The translations under genes and the position numbers were made by a program. 64,000 nt of DNA from NCBI RefSeq assembly GCF_010998615.1, contig NZ_JAAEAH010000027.1:33017-97016 (forward strand), in the 5' to 3' direction. This document shows positions 9,680 to 20,333 of the stretch, piece by piece; positions within the stretch are counted from its first letter, which is position 1; every line of letters begins with the position of its first letter. This DNA comes from Myxococcus sp. CA023 (GTDB lineage Bacteria > Myxococcota > Myxococcia > Myxococcales > Myxococcaceae). Under the pieces are notes generated by a model that worked only from the letters and a program-made list of their open reading frames with translations, made no database searches and was not told where the DNA came from.

Positions 9680-10005
9680 GTCTTCGCCGCCCCAGGACTC
9701 CCAGCCGGGTGGCGCGGTGATACACGCGCCGCGCCGTCCGGCATCCCCACCGGAGCTTTGCCCTGCCGGCAAAACTCGTGAAACACAAAATCCTCGCAAT
9801 TCCGAACCCAGGTCTCACCGCCTGTCGATGAAACACATACGGGCAGAGGTCGAGCGACCGGGCGGGGTGAAGCAGACCCATTTTACAGGGGCGTCTCCCG
9901 CACCCGAGGATGGACGCATCCATGCGTCACATCCGCATTCCGACTCACGCACCGGCGATTCACGCAGTCCCCGGTGTTTCACCTGTCTCACCTGCCGGCG
10001 CATGC
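9680..10005. other. Intergenic region upstream of the 7TM chemoreceptor
   Basis: No gene supported. This 326-bp gap between the methyltransferase and the sensor gene has no obvious terminator hairpin. I compared it by eye with cyclic-di-GMP (GEMM) riboswitches and saw no match to the conserved core. Alternative ATG codons for the downstream gene exist at 9910 and 9922. Confidence 0.4.
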
Positions 10006-12084
10006 ATGTCTTCACGACGCACGTCGTGGTGCTGGGTGCTGCCGTTCCTCCTGATACTTTCCACCTCCGCGTGGGCGGATACAGGACGGCCCAGCATCGA
10101 CTTGAATCAGGGCTGGCGATACCGCTGGGGCGACTCACCGCCGGGCCCCGCCGATGTACCAGCCTGGGCACTGGAGTCCGGGGATGAGCAGGCGTGGCAG
10201 CCCGTGGCGGCCCTCCGCGAGCCGCCGGGCCGGGGAGCGCACACCGTCCTCTGGCTGAGCATCCCCGTCCCCCAGGGGCAGTGGCTGGAGCCCGCGCTCT
10301 ACCTGGGCACGGTGGCCAATGCCTTCGAGGTCTACGCCAACGGCCACCGCATCCATGCGAGCGGGCGGCTGAATCCCTCGGGCAAGGAGGAGACGGACAA
10401 CCTCGCGTGGCGGCTCGTCCCCCTGCCACCCACGGTGGAAGGCTCGCGCCTGCTGCTGCGAATCCAGAGCAGCGGTCCAATCATCGGCGTGGGAGGCGCG
10501 GCTCGGGTGGGGGCACACCACCAGCTGCTCGCGACGGTGACGCGCACGGGGCTGGCGCCCTTCGTCATGGGCATGCTGCTGCTCACCATCGCCAGTGCCG
10601 CCGCATTGGGTGCCCTGGTGCGGCGCCAGACTCAGATGCTCCTGCCGCTCGTCATCTTCACGAGCGGCTCGGCGGCCCTGCTTCTGGGCACGAGCGGCCT
10701 GATTCCCGCGCTCTGGGGCGGCTATCTGCTGGGGAGCCAGCTCACGCTGGTGGGCTCGCACTGCATCCTGCCCGCGCTCGCTTGGTTCATCTCCGACAGC
10801 GTCCTGGAGAACCGGATGCGCTGGTTCCGCTGGAGTGCCTGGGCCGCGTGCGTGCCGGCCGCCCTTCAGGTCATCATCGTGATGGCCGACCTGGGCATGG
10901 CGCAGCGGAACCTTGGCCTCTTCGTCCTCTACTCGGTGCCCTGCCTGCTCGGGTGCGTCATCGTCGCGGGTATCTCTGCGTGGCGGGGCAACCCCGACGC
11001 GCGAATCTTCTCCATGGGCCTGGGCGTGTTCTTCGGTGTCGTCATCCACACCACGCTGCCGGTGTTCGGGCTGGCGGAGGCCACGGACTCGCTCATGCAC
11101 TGGGGCTTCCTGGCGCTCACGCTCTCATTGGTGGGCATCGTCGTGCGCCGCTCGGTGCTGGTGGTGCGCGCGCTCGCGTCGCACACGCGCCAGCTCGAGG
11201 AGCATCGTCATGAAGTGAAGCGGCTCGCCCAGGACATGGGGAGCGGCGCTGGCGAGCTGGCCGCGGTGGCGCAACAACTGCGCACGTCCAGTGAGGTGCA
11301 GACGGCGGGTGTCAGCCGGCAGGCCGCGGCGCTCCGCGAGGCTGAGCAGACGGTCCAGGAAATCCGGCAGGGCTCCCTGGTGACGGCGAACAAGGCGCGT
11401 TTGCTCGCGGGCTCCATCGAAACCGCCGAGGAGGCGGGGCGCGATGGCGGCGCGGCCATCACCCACACGCTGACCAACCTGGAAGCCATCCGCCAGGAGG
11501 TCTCCGAGATGTCGAGCCGCATCCTCGCGCTGGACGCACGCACCCGCGAAATCTCCAGCATCGTGGACACCGTGAAGGGTCTGGCGGACCAGTCCAACAT
11601 GCTGGCCATCAACGCCGCCATCGAGGCCGTGCGTAGCGGGGAGCACGGCCGGGGCTTTGGCGTCGTGTCGCGAGAGGTCCGCAGCCTCGCCGACCAGTCC
11701 ATCCTGGCGACCCATCGCATCCGCGAGGTGCTCGACGGCGTAAGTCTGAGCATGCGTGAGGCCGCGAAGATGAGTGAACAGGGAGAGCAACGCGTGAAGG
11801 CGAGCCTGGACGCGGTGCGCGCCTCCGGCACCCAGCTCCAGCGGCTCACGGGCATCATCGACGACACCGGCACCAGTGTGCGGCAGATTTCCGCGGCGGT
11901 GGCGCAGCAGGACGCGGGCACCTCCCAGATTGCCCAGGCCATTCAAGACCTGTCCGCCCAGATGCGGCATACGCTGCGCACCGTCGAGGAGACTCAGAAG
12001 GTATCGGGTTCGGTGCAAGCGCTGGCGGAGAACATGGCGGGCACGGCCCGCATCGCGCTCCAGGCGGGAACGCTCGATGACTGA
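10006..12084 (+). CDS. 7TMR-DISM membrane sensor fused to methyl-accepting chemotaxis signalling domain
   Basis: 692 residues. Start chosen at MSSRRTSWCWVLP, which gives a clean signal peptide; upstream in-frame ATGs at 9910 and 9922 exist. Residues about 25-180 look like a periplasmic jelly-roll (7TMR-DISMED2-like: GWRYRWGDSPPG, VLWLSIPVP, LYLGTVANAFEVYANG). Seven hydrophobic segments follow (about 185-390). The cytoplasmic part has a helical linker, then an MCP hairpin tip (VKGLADQSNMLAINAAIEAVRSGEHGRGFGVVSREVRSLAD), the CheA/CheW-binding signature. Family knowledge: DISM sensors are usually fused to GGDEF or kinases, so an MCP output is less common. There is no adjacent che gene, so it probably feeds a distant Frz/Che-type pathway. 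Confidence 0.85.
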   Translation: MSSRRTSWCWVLPFLLILSTSAWADTGRPSIDLNQGWRYRWGDSPPGPADVPAWALESGDEQAWQPVAALREPPGRGAHTVLWLSIPVPQGQWLEPALYLGTVANAFEVYANGHRIHASGRLNPSGKEETDNLAWRLVPLPPTVEGSRLLLRIQSSGPIIGVGGAARVGAHHQLLATVTRTGLAPFVMGMLLLTIASAAALGALVRRQTQMLLPLVIFTSGSAALLLGTSGLIPALWGGYLLGSQLTLVGSHCILPALAWFISDSVLENRMRWFRWSAWAACVPAALQVIIVMADLGMAQRNLGLFVLYSVPCLLGCVIVAGISAWRGNPDARIFSMGLGVFFGVVIHTTLPVFGLAEATDSLMHWGFLALTLSLVGIVVRRSVLVVRALASHTRQLEEHRHEVKRLAQDMGSGAGELAAVAQQLRTSSEVQTAGVSRQAAALREAEQTVQEIRQGSLVTANKARLLAGSIETAEEAGRDGGAAITHTLTNLEAIRQEVSEMSSRILALDARTREISSIVDTVKGLADQSNMLAINAAIEAVRSGEHGRGFGVVSREVRSLADQSILATHRIREVLDGVSLSMREAAKMSEQGEQRVKASLDAVRASGTQLQRLTGIIDDTGTSVRQISAAVAQQDAGTSQIAQAIQDLSAQMRHTLRTVEETQKVSGSVQALAENMAGTARIALQAGTLDD

Positions 12085-12165
12085 GCCGCGCCCCGTGACG
12101 TCCGCGCAATGACGGATGGGAGCGCATCGGTTGCAGGCCCGCGCAAAGGGTGCTCAGAAACCAGC

Positions 12166-12335
12166 ATGGCGCAGAACATCTACGACGCCCCCGGCTTCTT
12201 CGAAGGATTCACACCGGTTTCAGTCTGCGCCAGGTCAACGAATGGGGTCCGACCGAGGCGCAGCTCTCCGCCCAGCCGGAGCTGGCCGAGGAGCGGGAGC
12301 GCCCCATGATGTTGCTCGTGTCCGCGCGGCGTTAG
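12166..12335 (+). pseudogene. Collapsed SAM-methyltransferase remnant
   Basis: The first frame, from ATG 12166, reads MAQNIYDAPGFFEGF, which matches the typical opening of myxobacterial and proteobacterial methyltransferases (AQNIYDDPxFFxGY). After about 17 codons the homology jumps to another frame, giving LRQVNEWGPTEAQLSAQPEL followed by AEERERPMMLLVSARR and a stop at 12333-12335, the style of C-terminus these enzymes have. The whole middle, including the SAM-binding core, is missing. This is best explained by a large internal deletion with frame change. Identification is by pattern memory of both ends and needs a search. Confidence 0.55.
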
Positions 12336-12567
12336 ACAAACGCAGCGGCGCCCACCCAGCCTCCCCAGCAGGACGCAGCAGGTAGGCCCGGCGCCCGAGC
12401 CCCTGCTTGGCCCTCCCCGCGCATGAAGCGGCGCATCCCGAATGCTCCGGGTCCGGATTGCCGGGCATCGAAGCGTCCTGTGCACGGACGCGTGGAACCC
12501 TCCCAGTCAATGGCCGCCCTCCCGCCGTGTCCGCATTCTGGGCCGCGCGTCAAAGGGGAGGCAGCTC

Positions 12568-14157
12568 ATGAAGGGTTGGCGGCTGGGTTGTGCAGCACTC
12601 GCAGCGTGGTGGTTGGTTGGGTGCATGGGAGGACCCGACGAGCAGGCAGACAGCTTCGCGGAGCAGGCGGAGTTGGAGTCGGAGTCTGTCGAACAGGAAA
12701 GCGTCGAAGCACAGTGGAAGAACGCGGAGGAGAAAGTCTATTCAGAGAACTTCGGGAAAGGCGCGGGCCCCGAGTGGAGCCACCGCACCGTGTCCCGGAC
12801 GCCGAAGGGAGAACGAAAGTTCCTGGGGCCCTTCAGCGAACAGGAAGTCACGCTCAACCTGGCCGGGCTGCCGGACCATGACGAGGTCGAGGTCCAGTTG
12901 GAGCTGTTCGTCCTCAAGTCGTGGGACGGTAACGACACGACGAAGGGGCCGGACCGCTGGGTCGCGAGCGTGGACGACGGTCCCGTCCTGCTGGATGCCA
13001 CCTTCTCCAATGACGACGCGCCGTTCGACGCACGCTACTCGCAGTCGTACCCGAAGCCCTACCTCCAAGGCAGCCATCCGGGCCTCACCGGCGCATCGAT
13101 GAAGGGCAAGCTCGGGTACCGGGACGAGTCCGGCTATGGCAGCAAGGGGGACGCCATCTACCCCCTGTCCTTCACCTTCGGGCACACCGGAGACCGGCTG
13201 ACACTCCGCTTCGCGGACCCGCCTCGAGGCGAGGCCAACGAACAGTGGGGCCTGGATTCGGTGAAGGTGAAGGTCCGGAAGAAGAAGGGAGGCGACCTGC
13301 TGGTCAGCAACAACGTGAACAGCAGCGTGCTGCGCTACGACGGGAAGACGGGCGACTTCGTGGGCGTCTTCATCCCGCCTGGCGCTGGCGGGCTCAACAA
13401 CCCGCAGGAGCTCGTCTACGGCCCTGACGGCAACCTCTACATCGCCAGCTTCGCCAGCAGGGAGGTGCTGCGCTTCAACGGGAAGACGGGCGCCTTCATC
13501 GACATCTTCGTGCCCGTGGGCAGTGGCGGGCTGGGCTTCCCCGGCGGCCTCATCTTCGGTCCTGATGGCAACCTGTATGTCGCCGACAGCTTTGGCGGCA
13601 CCAACAGCGTGCTGCGCTACGACGGGACGACAGGCGCCTTCATCGACGTGTTCGCTTCGGGCGGCGGACTGCTCGTTCCCCAGAAGATGGCGTTCGACAA
13701 GAAGGGGAACCTGTTCGTCGTCAGCATCATCGGCAACAACGTGGTGCGCTACGACGAGAATGGCGCGCCCTTCCCCGCGGCCGGACAGCCCGGTGCCATC
13801 TTCATCCCGGACATCGACGCGGTGACGATTGCCATTCGCAAGGACCACAAGCTCTACGTTGGCACCACGGCCGGAGATGACGTCCTTCGCTTCAACGCCA
13901 AGACGGGCGCCTTCATCGACGTCTTCGTCGAGTCGGGGAGCGGTGGCCTGACTGACTTCGTGGACATGGAGTTCGGTCCCGACGGCAACCTGTACATCCC
14001 GGACTTCCTCCCGGCCACGGTGTTGCGCTTCAGCGGCAAGACGGGGAACTTCATTGACGTCTTCGTGCCGGCGGGGAGTGGCGGCGGCGCCAATGCGGCC
14101 ACCCTGACGTTCATGCCCTCAAAGCGACACAAGCCGCACGGGCGCGAAGCGAACTGA
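12568..14157 (+). CDS. NHL/SMP-30-like beta-propeller lipoprotein
   Basis: 529 residues. The start at MKGWRLGCAAL is chosen because GGGGAG lies 7 nt upstream and a lipoprotein signal follows (LVGC, Cys about residue 18). Residues 20-60 are acidic and glutamate-rich. A beta-sandwich-like segment (about 60-245) precedes roughly six propeller blades, each with LRYDGKTGxFIDVFVPxGSGGL...GPDGNLYIA. The blade pattern matches NHL or streptogramin-lyase (Vgb)-like propellers, but the catalytic His residues of Vgb are not evident, so a binding or structural role is more likely. It should be anchored to a membrane facing the periplasm or outside. Confidence 0.8.
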   Translation: MKGWRLGCAALAAWWLVGCMGGPDEQADSFAEQAELESESVEQESVEAQWKNAEEKVYSENFGKGAGPEWSHRTVSRTPKGERKFLGPFSEQEVTLNLAGLPDHDEVEVQLELFVLKSWDGNDTTKGPDRWVASVDDGPVLLDATFSNDDAPFDARYSQSYPKPYLQGSHPGLTGASMKGKLGYRDESGYGSKGDAIYPLSFTFGHTGDRLTLRFADPPRGEANEQWGLDSVKVKVRKKKGGDLLVSNNVNSSVLRYDGKTGDFVGVFIPPGAGGLNNPQELVYGPDGNLYIASFASREVLRFNGKTGAFIDIFVPVGSGGLGFPGGLIFGPDGNLYVADSFGGTNSVLRYDGTTGAFIDVFASGGGLLVPQKMAFDKKGNLFVVSIIGNNVVRYDENGAPFPAAGQPGAIFIPDIDAVTIAIRKDHKLYVGTTAGDDVLRFNAKTGAFIDVFVESGSGGLTDFVDMEFGPDGNLYIPDFLPATVLRFSGKTGNFIDVFVPAGSGGGANAATLTFMPSKRHKPHGREAN

Positions 14158-14334
14158 GCGCCGTCGTCCCATGAAGCCCTGAGCAAGGCCTCGCCTCCGC
14201 TCCCGGATGAGCGCCACCAGCGCTCGAAGGCTGGCGGGGGCGGGGCCCGGCTCGGCGGACGTCCAGTCGCCGAGCACCTGCACGAGCCGCCCCTTCAGAC
14301 GAGGAGCTCCGACGCAGACGGGTGCGCCAGCGCC

Positions 14335-16803
<2,469 letters not shown>

Positions 16804-16898
16804 CCGCGGATTCTAACCTTGGACGGGCCCCTCCGCCCGGCTCCAGCGGCGGCGGCCGCGAAGTCCACGCCCAGCGTCCTGGCGCGGCGCGCGGTGGC

Positions 16899-17876
16899 TC
16901 AGTGGATGCGCAGGGCCAGCTTGCCCAGATGGTGCTTGCTCGCGGCTTCGAGCGCGCGACCCGCGTCGTCTAGCCTGTACACCTGGAAGACTTCGACATG
17001 GAAGGGCCCTGCTTCAATGAGGCGGTTGAGGCGCGCGAGGACGTCAGCATTCGACTCGCCATTGTACGCCGTGAGCTTCACACCCTCGGGAGCCCGTGGT
17101 TCCGGCTCGACGCCATTCGGGTAGGCGATGTGGCCTCCCTTCTTCACGGCTTGTAGCACAGGGGCCCTGCCCTCGCCGCCCGCGAGCACCAGCGCCGCGT
17201 CGAGCCCGTCCGGCGCGAAGTCCCGAATCGCCTTCGCCACGTCATCACCGCCTCGCCCGTCCACCGCCTTCTCCGTCCCCAGGCGCTTCACCAACTCCAC
17301 ACCGTCCGACCCCGAAGCCACCGCCAGAACCCGCGCGCCCAGTCGCCTGGCGAGCTGCACCGCCAGATGGCCCACACCGCCGCTCGCGCCGTACACCAGA
17401 AGCGTCATGCCCTGACGAACGTTCAGCGCGTCCTGCACGCCTCGAAGCGCCGTGATTCCATCCGCGGCCAGGACGCCCGCCTGTTCCGCGCTCAAGCCCT
17501 TCGGCATGAGTGCCGTGTCATCGGCCTTCAGCACCACGTACTCGGCGAAGAACCCGCCCTTGTCATTGAGGAAGCCGTAGCCGTACACCCGGTCGCCCAC
17601 CTTGCGGGACGTGACGCCCTCGCCCACCGCCACGATGGTGCCGGCCCCGTCCGTTCCCAGCACATAGGGGAAGGATGACTTGCCAGGCTTGAGCAGCTCC
17701 ATTTCTCCCTCGCGCTCCGCCGCGTCCCAGCTGCCGACGCCTGCGGTCTCCACCTGGATGAGCACCTCTCCCGCGCCCACGGCCGGAACGGCCACCGTCT
17801 TCATGCCAAGTACCTCCGGCCCACCGAAGCGGTCGATGGCGGCGGCCTTCATCTGCGACGGAATGGATGTCTTCAT
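16899..17876 (-). CDS. Zinc-independent NADPH:quinone reductase-like (MDR family) oxidoreductase
   Basis: 325 residues, the usual length for quinone-oxidoreductase-type medium-chain dehydrogenases. N-terminal GroES-like fold (MKAAAIDRFGGPEVLGMKTVAVPAVGAGEVLIQVE), then a Rossmann motif VYGASGGVGHLAVQLARRLGARVLAV at about residues 150-175. The Cys/His ligands for structural and catalytic zinc are absent, so it should act as an NADPH-dependent quinone or enal reductase. GAGGACTCTCC precedes the ATG. It is the last gene of the decaying minus-strand redox cluster, about 130 nt downstream of the OsmC remnant. Confidence 0.87.
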   Translation of the reverse strand: MKTSIPSQMKAAAIDRFGGPEVLGMKTVAVPAVGAGEVLIQVETAGVGSWDAAEREGEMELLKPGKSSFPYVLGTDGAGTIVAVGEGVTSRKVGDRVYGYGFLNDKGGFFAEYVVLKADDTALMPKGLSAEQAGVLAADGITALRGVQDALNVRQGMTLLVYGASGGVGHLAVQLARRLGARVLAVASGSDGVELVKRLGTEKAVDGRGGDDVAKAIRDFAPDGLDAALVLAGGEGRAPVLQAVKKGGHIAYPNGVEPEPRAPEGVKLTAYNGESNADVLARLNRLIEAGPFHVEVFQVYRLDDAGRALEAASKHHLGKLALRIH

Positions 17877-17999
17877 GGAGAGTCCTCGTGGGCGGGGAGC
17901 TCACGCCCCGACAGGGTTCTTCCGAAGCGTGGGCACGCCTCCCGCGGAATGCAGAGGACACCCACGGCGCCGCGAGCCAGGGGCCGCCCGCATGCCCGC

Positions 18000-18142
18000 C
18001 ACCAACGGCTTCAAGCGACCACTTCTTGCGCCGGGCGTAGACGCCCAGAGTCATCTCGGTGCTCTCCAATCACGATCTCCTGGGCGGACCCGGTAGCAGC
18101 GCCCTCGACGATGACTCACGCATCTTTTCGTTCCTCGGCCAT
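18000..18142 (-). pseudogene. OsmC-family peroxidase pseudogene (nonsense codon and internal deletion)
   Basis: Read on the minus strand from ATG 18142 (binding site GGGAGC, 11 nt after the FMN reductase stop), the frame gives MAEERKDA, a TGA at codon 9, then VIVEGAATGSAQEIVIGEHR. This resembles the OsmC opening (..ATGFAQEI..GxHR). It then continues in another frame as EMTLGVYARRKKWSLEAV, which resembles the OsmC segment TSMTLRMYARRKxWPLE. The roughly 35 residues normally between these blocks, including the first redox Cys, are missing, and nothing recognisable follows EAV. So there are at least three lesions: a stop, an internal deletion with frame change and loss of the 3' end. Family assignment is from remembered consensus. 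Confidence 0.6.
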
Positions 18143-18153
18143 TACGGCGCTCC

Positions 18154-18723
18154 CTACGTCGCCTTCCCGACGGCGAACTCCACGAACCCCGCCATGTACT
18201 CCCGGAGCTGCGTACGAACTCTGTCGTCGACGAGTCGGCCCGATTCATCGAAGACCTTGTTCGCGCCACCCACGAGCAGCCGTGGGCCCCACCACGGTCG
18301 CATCCCGAGGGCCCGTAGCACCGGGAGCCACGCGGCCTGCGACATCACGGTGCCGAAGCGCCCTGGGCTTGCGCCCATCAGCGCGACAGCACGACCTCCA
18401 AATACGCGAGGGATGTCCGAAGCCGGGCGCGACAGCCAGTCGATGGCGTTCTTGAGAACGCCGGGAATCGAGTTGTTGTATTCGGGTGTCACAATGATGA
18501 GCCCGGCCGACTCGGCGATCTTGTCTTTCAGGTCCCGCACGGCCTCGGGGATCCCGCGCTCCGCCTCCACGTCGCCGTCGTAGAGCGGGACTCCGCGGAT
18601 CGACACCGATTCGATTCTGGCCCCTGACGGCGCGAGCTCTATCGCCGCCCGGAGCAGCGCCGCGTTGTACGAGCCCTTGCGAACGCTCCCCGCGATTCCG
18701 ACGATGACCGGCGAGCCGTCCAT
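18154..18723 (-). CDS. NADPH-dependent FMN reductase
   Basis: 189 residues, the full family length. Flavodoxin-like fold with the FMN-phosphate loop GIAGSVRKGSYNAALLRA (about residues 8-25), PLYDGDVEAERGIPEAV, and the flavin-binding signature VTPEYNNSIPGVLKNAIDWLSRP (about 78-100). It should reduce FMN, quinones or azo compounds using NADPH in the cytoplasm. It sits between the hydrolase fusion (128-nt gap) and the OsmC remnant (11-nt gap), consistent with an oxidative or electrophile stress operon. Confidence 0.9.
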   Translation of the reverse strand: MDGSPVIVGIAGSVRKGSYNAALLRAAIELAPSGARIESVSIRGVPLYDGDVEAERGIPEAVRDLKDKIAESAGLIIVTPEYNNSIPGVLKNAIDWLSRPASDIPRVFGGRAVALMGASPGRFGTVMSQAAWLPVLRALGMRPWWGPRLLVGGANKVFDESGRLVDDRVRTQLREYMAGFVEFAVGKAT

Positions 18724-18851
18724 CTATCCGGTCTCCGGGAGCGACGTGCACACAGGTTCGAGCGCTTGCGTCCAGCTCATGTTCTGTCGCGTCCTTTCGC
18801 TGTTCGAGACTCGTCGAACTGTCTCGTTCCACCCGGCTTCGGCTCGAAGGG

Positions 18852-19670
<819 letters not shown>

Positions 19671-19672
19671 GT

Positions 19673-19942
19673 TCACCTTTCGCCCTCCTTCCAGAATTCC
19701 CGATGCAGGTGAACGCCTACGCCCCGCCGGTGGGGCATAGGCGAGGAGTTGTGCGCTAGGTGGTCGTCCAGAAGCAGGAATGGATTGAGCTTCCGGATGG
19801 CATCCGGGTTCGTGGAGAAATACCCCGCGACGCGAAAACCGTTCCGGCCCAGTGGAACCCGGGAGGCGAGTAGACGCCCTCGACCTCGCGTGCCTGGCCA
19901 CCGGCTGGGCGGGCCTGGGTGTTCAGCGTTTGTGGTCGTCAT
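19673..19942 (-). pseudogene. Truncated pirin-family gene (N-terminal part only)
   Basis: A strong binding site (GAGGAGAAGAGCG) precedes ATG 19942. The 89-residue frame reads into a pirin-like opening ([46 protein letters not shown]), then ends KEGER-stop. Pirins continue from this point as VGVHPHRGFETVT and need about 200 further residues. Here the frame stops 2 nt before the ATG of the downstream hydrolase, so a deletion appears to have joined the pirin 5' end to the hydrolase leader. The metal-binding region is incomplete, so it should be inactive. Confidence 0.65.
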
Positions 19943-20062
19943 CGCTCTTCTCCTCATTCCAAGCAGGAGACCCGCCGGCACCATCGCCATCAGTAGATGA
20001 CGCCTTGAAGAAATCGGGCGCCTCCTCGCACCGACGAGGACTCTCACCAGGGCCCGCTACAA

Positions 20063-20084
20063 CAATAGTAACCGTTCACCGGTT
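20063..20084 (-). promoter_or_regulatory. Candidate promoter and operator of the pirin-hydrolase-reductase operon
   Basis: AACCGTTCACCGGTT at 20070-20084 is an interrupted inverted repeat (AACCG, 5 nt, CGGTT). On the minus strand it is followed by TACTAT at 20063-20068, a plausible -10, about 120 bp upstream of the truncated pirin start. The arrangement resembles TetR/HxlR-repressed redox operons, but no regulator gene is adjacent. Confidence 0.35.
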
Positions 20085-20254
20085 GGAGCCTGCGTGAAGG
20101 GACCTCCGGGCAGCGGACGGTGGGCGGGACGGCGCTCGGCGGTGGTTGTCTCGGCGTGACACACCGCCACTCGTGGCGGCGCTCGCCCCCAAGGCTGCGC
20201 GCATCGCGGAGTTGAAAGCACAGGTGGCCGCTCGAAGTGACGCCTTGAGGGCAC

Positions 20255-20287
20255 GTCCCGTGGCGGATGCGATGTCCGCCACGGGAC
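20255..20287 (-). terminator. Strong hairpin downstream of the 5'-nucleotidase gene
   Basis: A perfect 13-bp stem, GTCCCGTGGCGGA pairing with TCCGCCACGGGAC, encloses a 7-nt loop about 47 bp beyond the stop of the minus-strand nucleotidase gene. No T-run follows, as is common in high-GC genomes, so the terminator role is inferred from position and stem strength. Confidence 0.55.
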
Positions 20288-20333
20288 AACTGTTTCACCG
20301 GCCGATGACAGGCGGGCGTGTCCCTTCGACGCG

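Noticed and set aside
9680..10005. Possible cyclic-di-GMP or other riboswitch in the leader of the 7TM chemoreceptor
   Set aside because: No match to the conserved GEMM core by eye, and only weak short pairings.
11125..12018. Minus-strand open frame opposite the chemoreceptor signalling domain
   Set aside because: It is antisense to a conserved MCP domain and its translation is low-complexity.
12423..12881. Plus-strand open frame starting before the NHL lipoprotein
   Set aside because: It is in another frame from the lipoprotein, whose signal peptide, binding site and repeats are clear.
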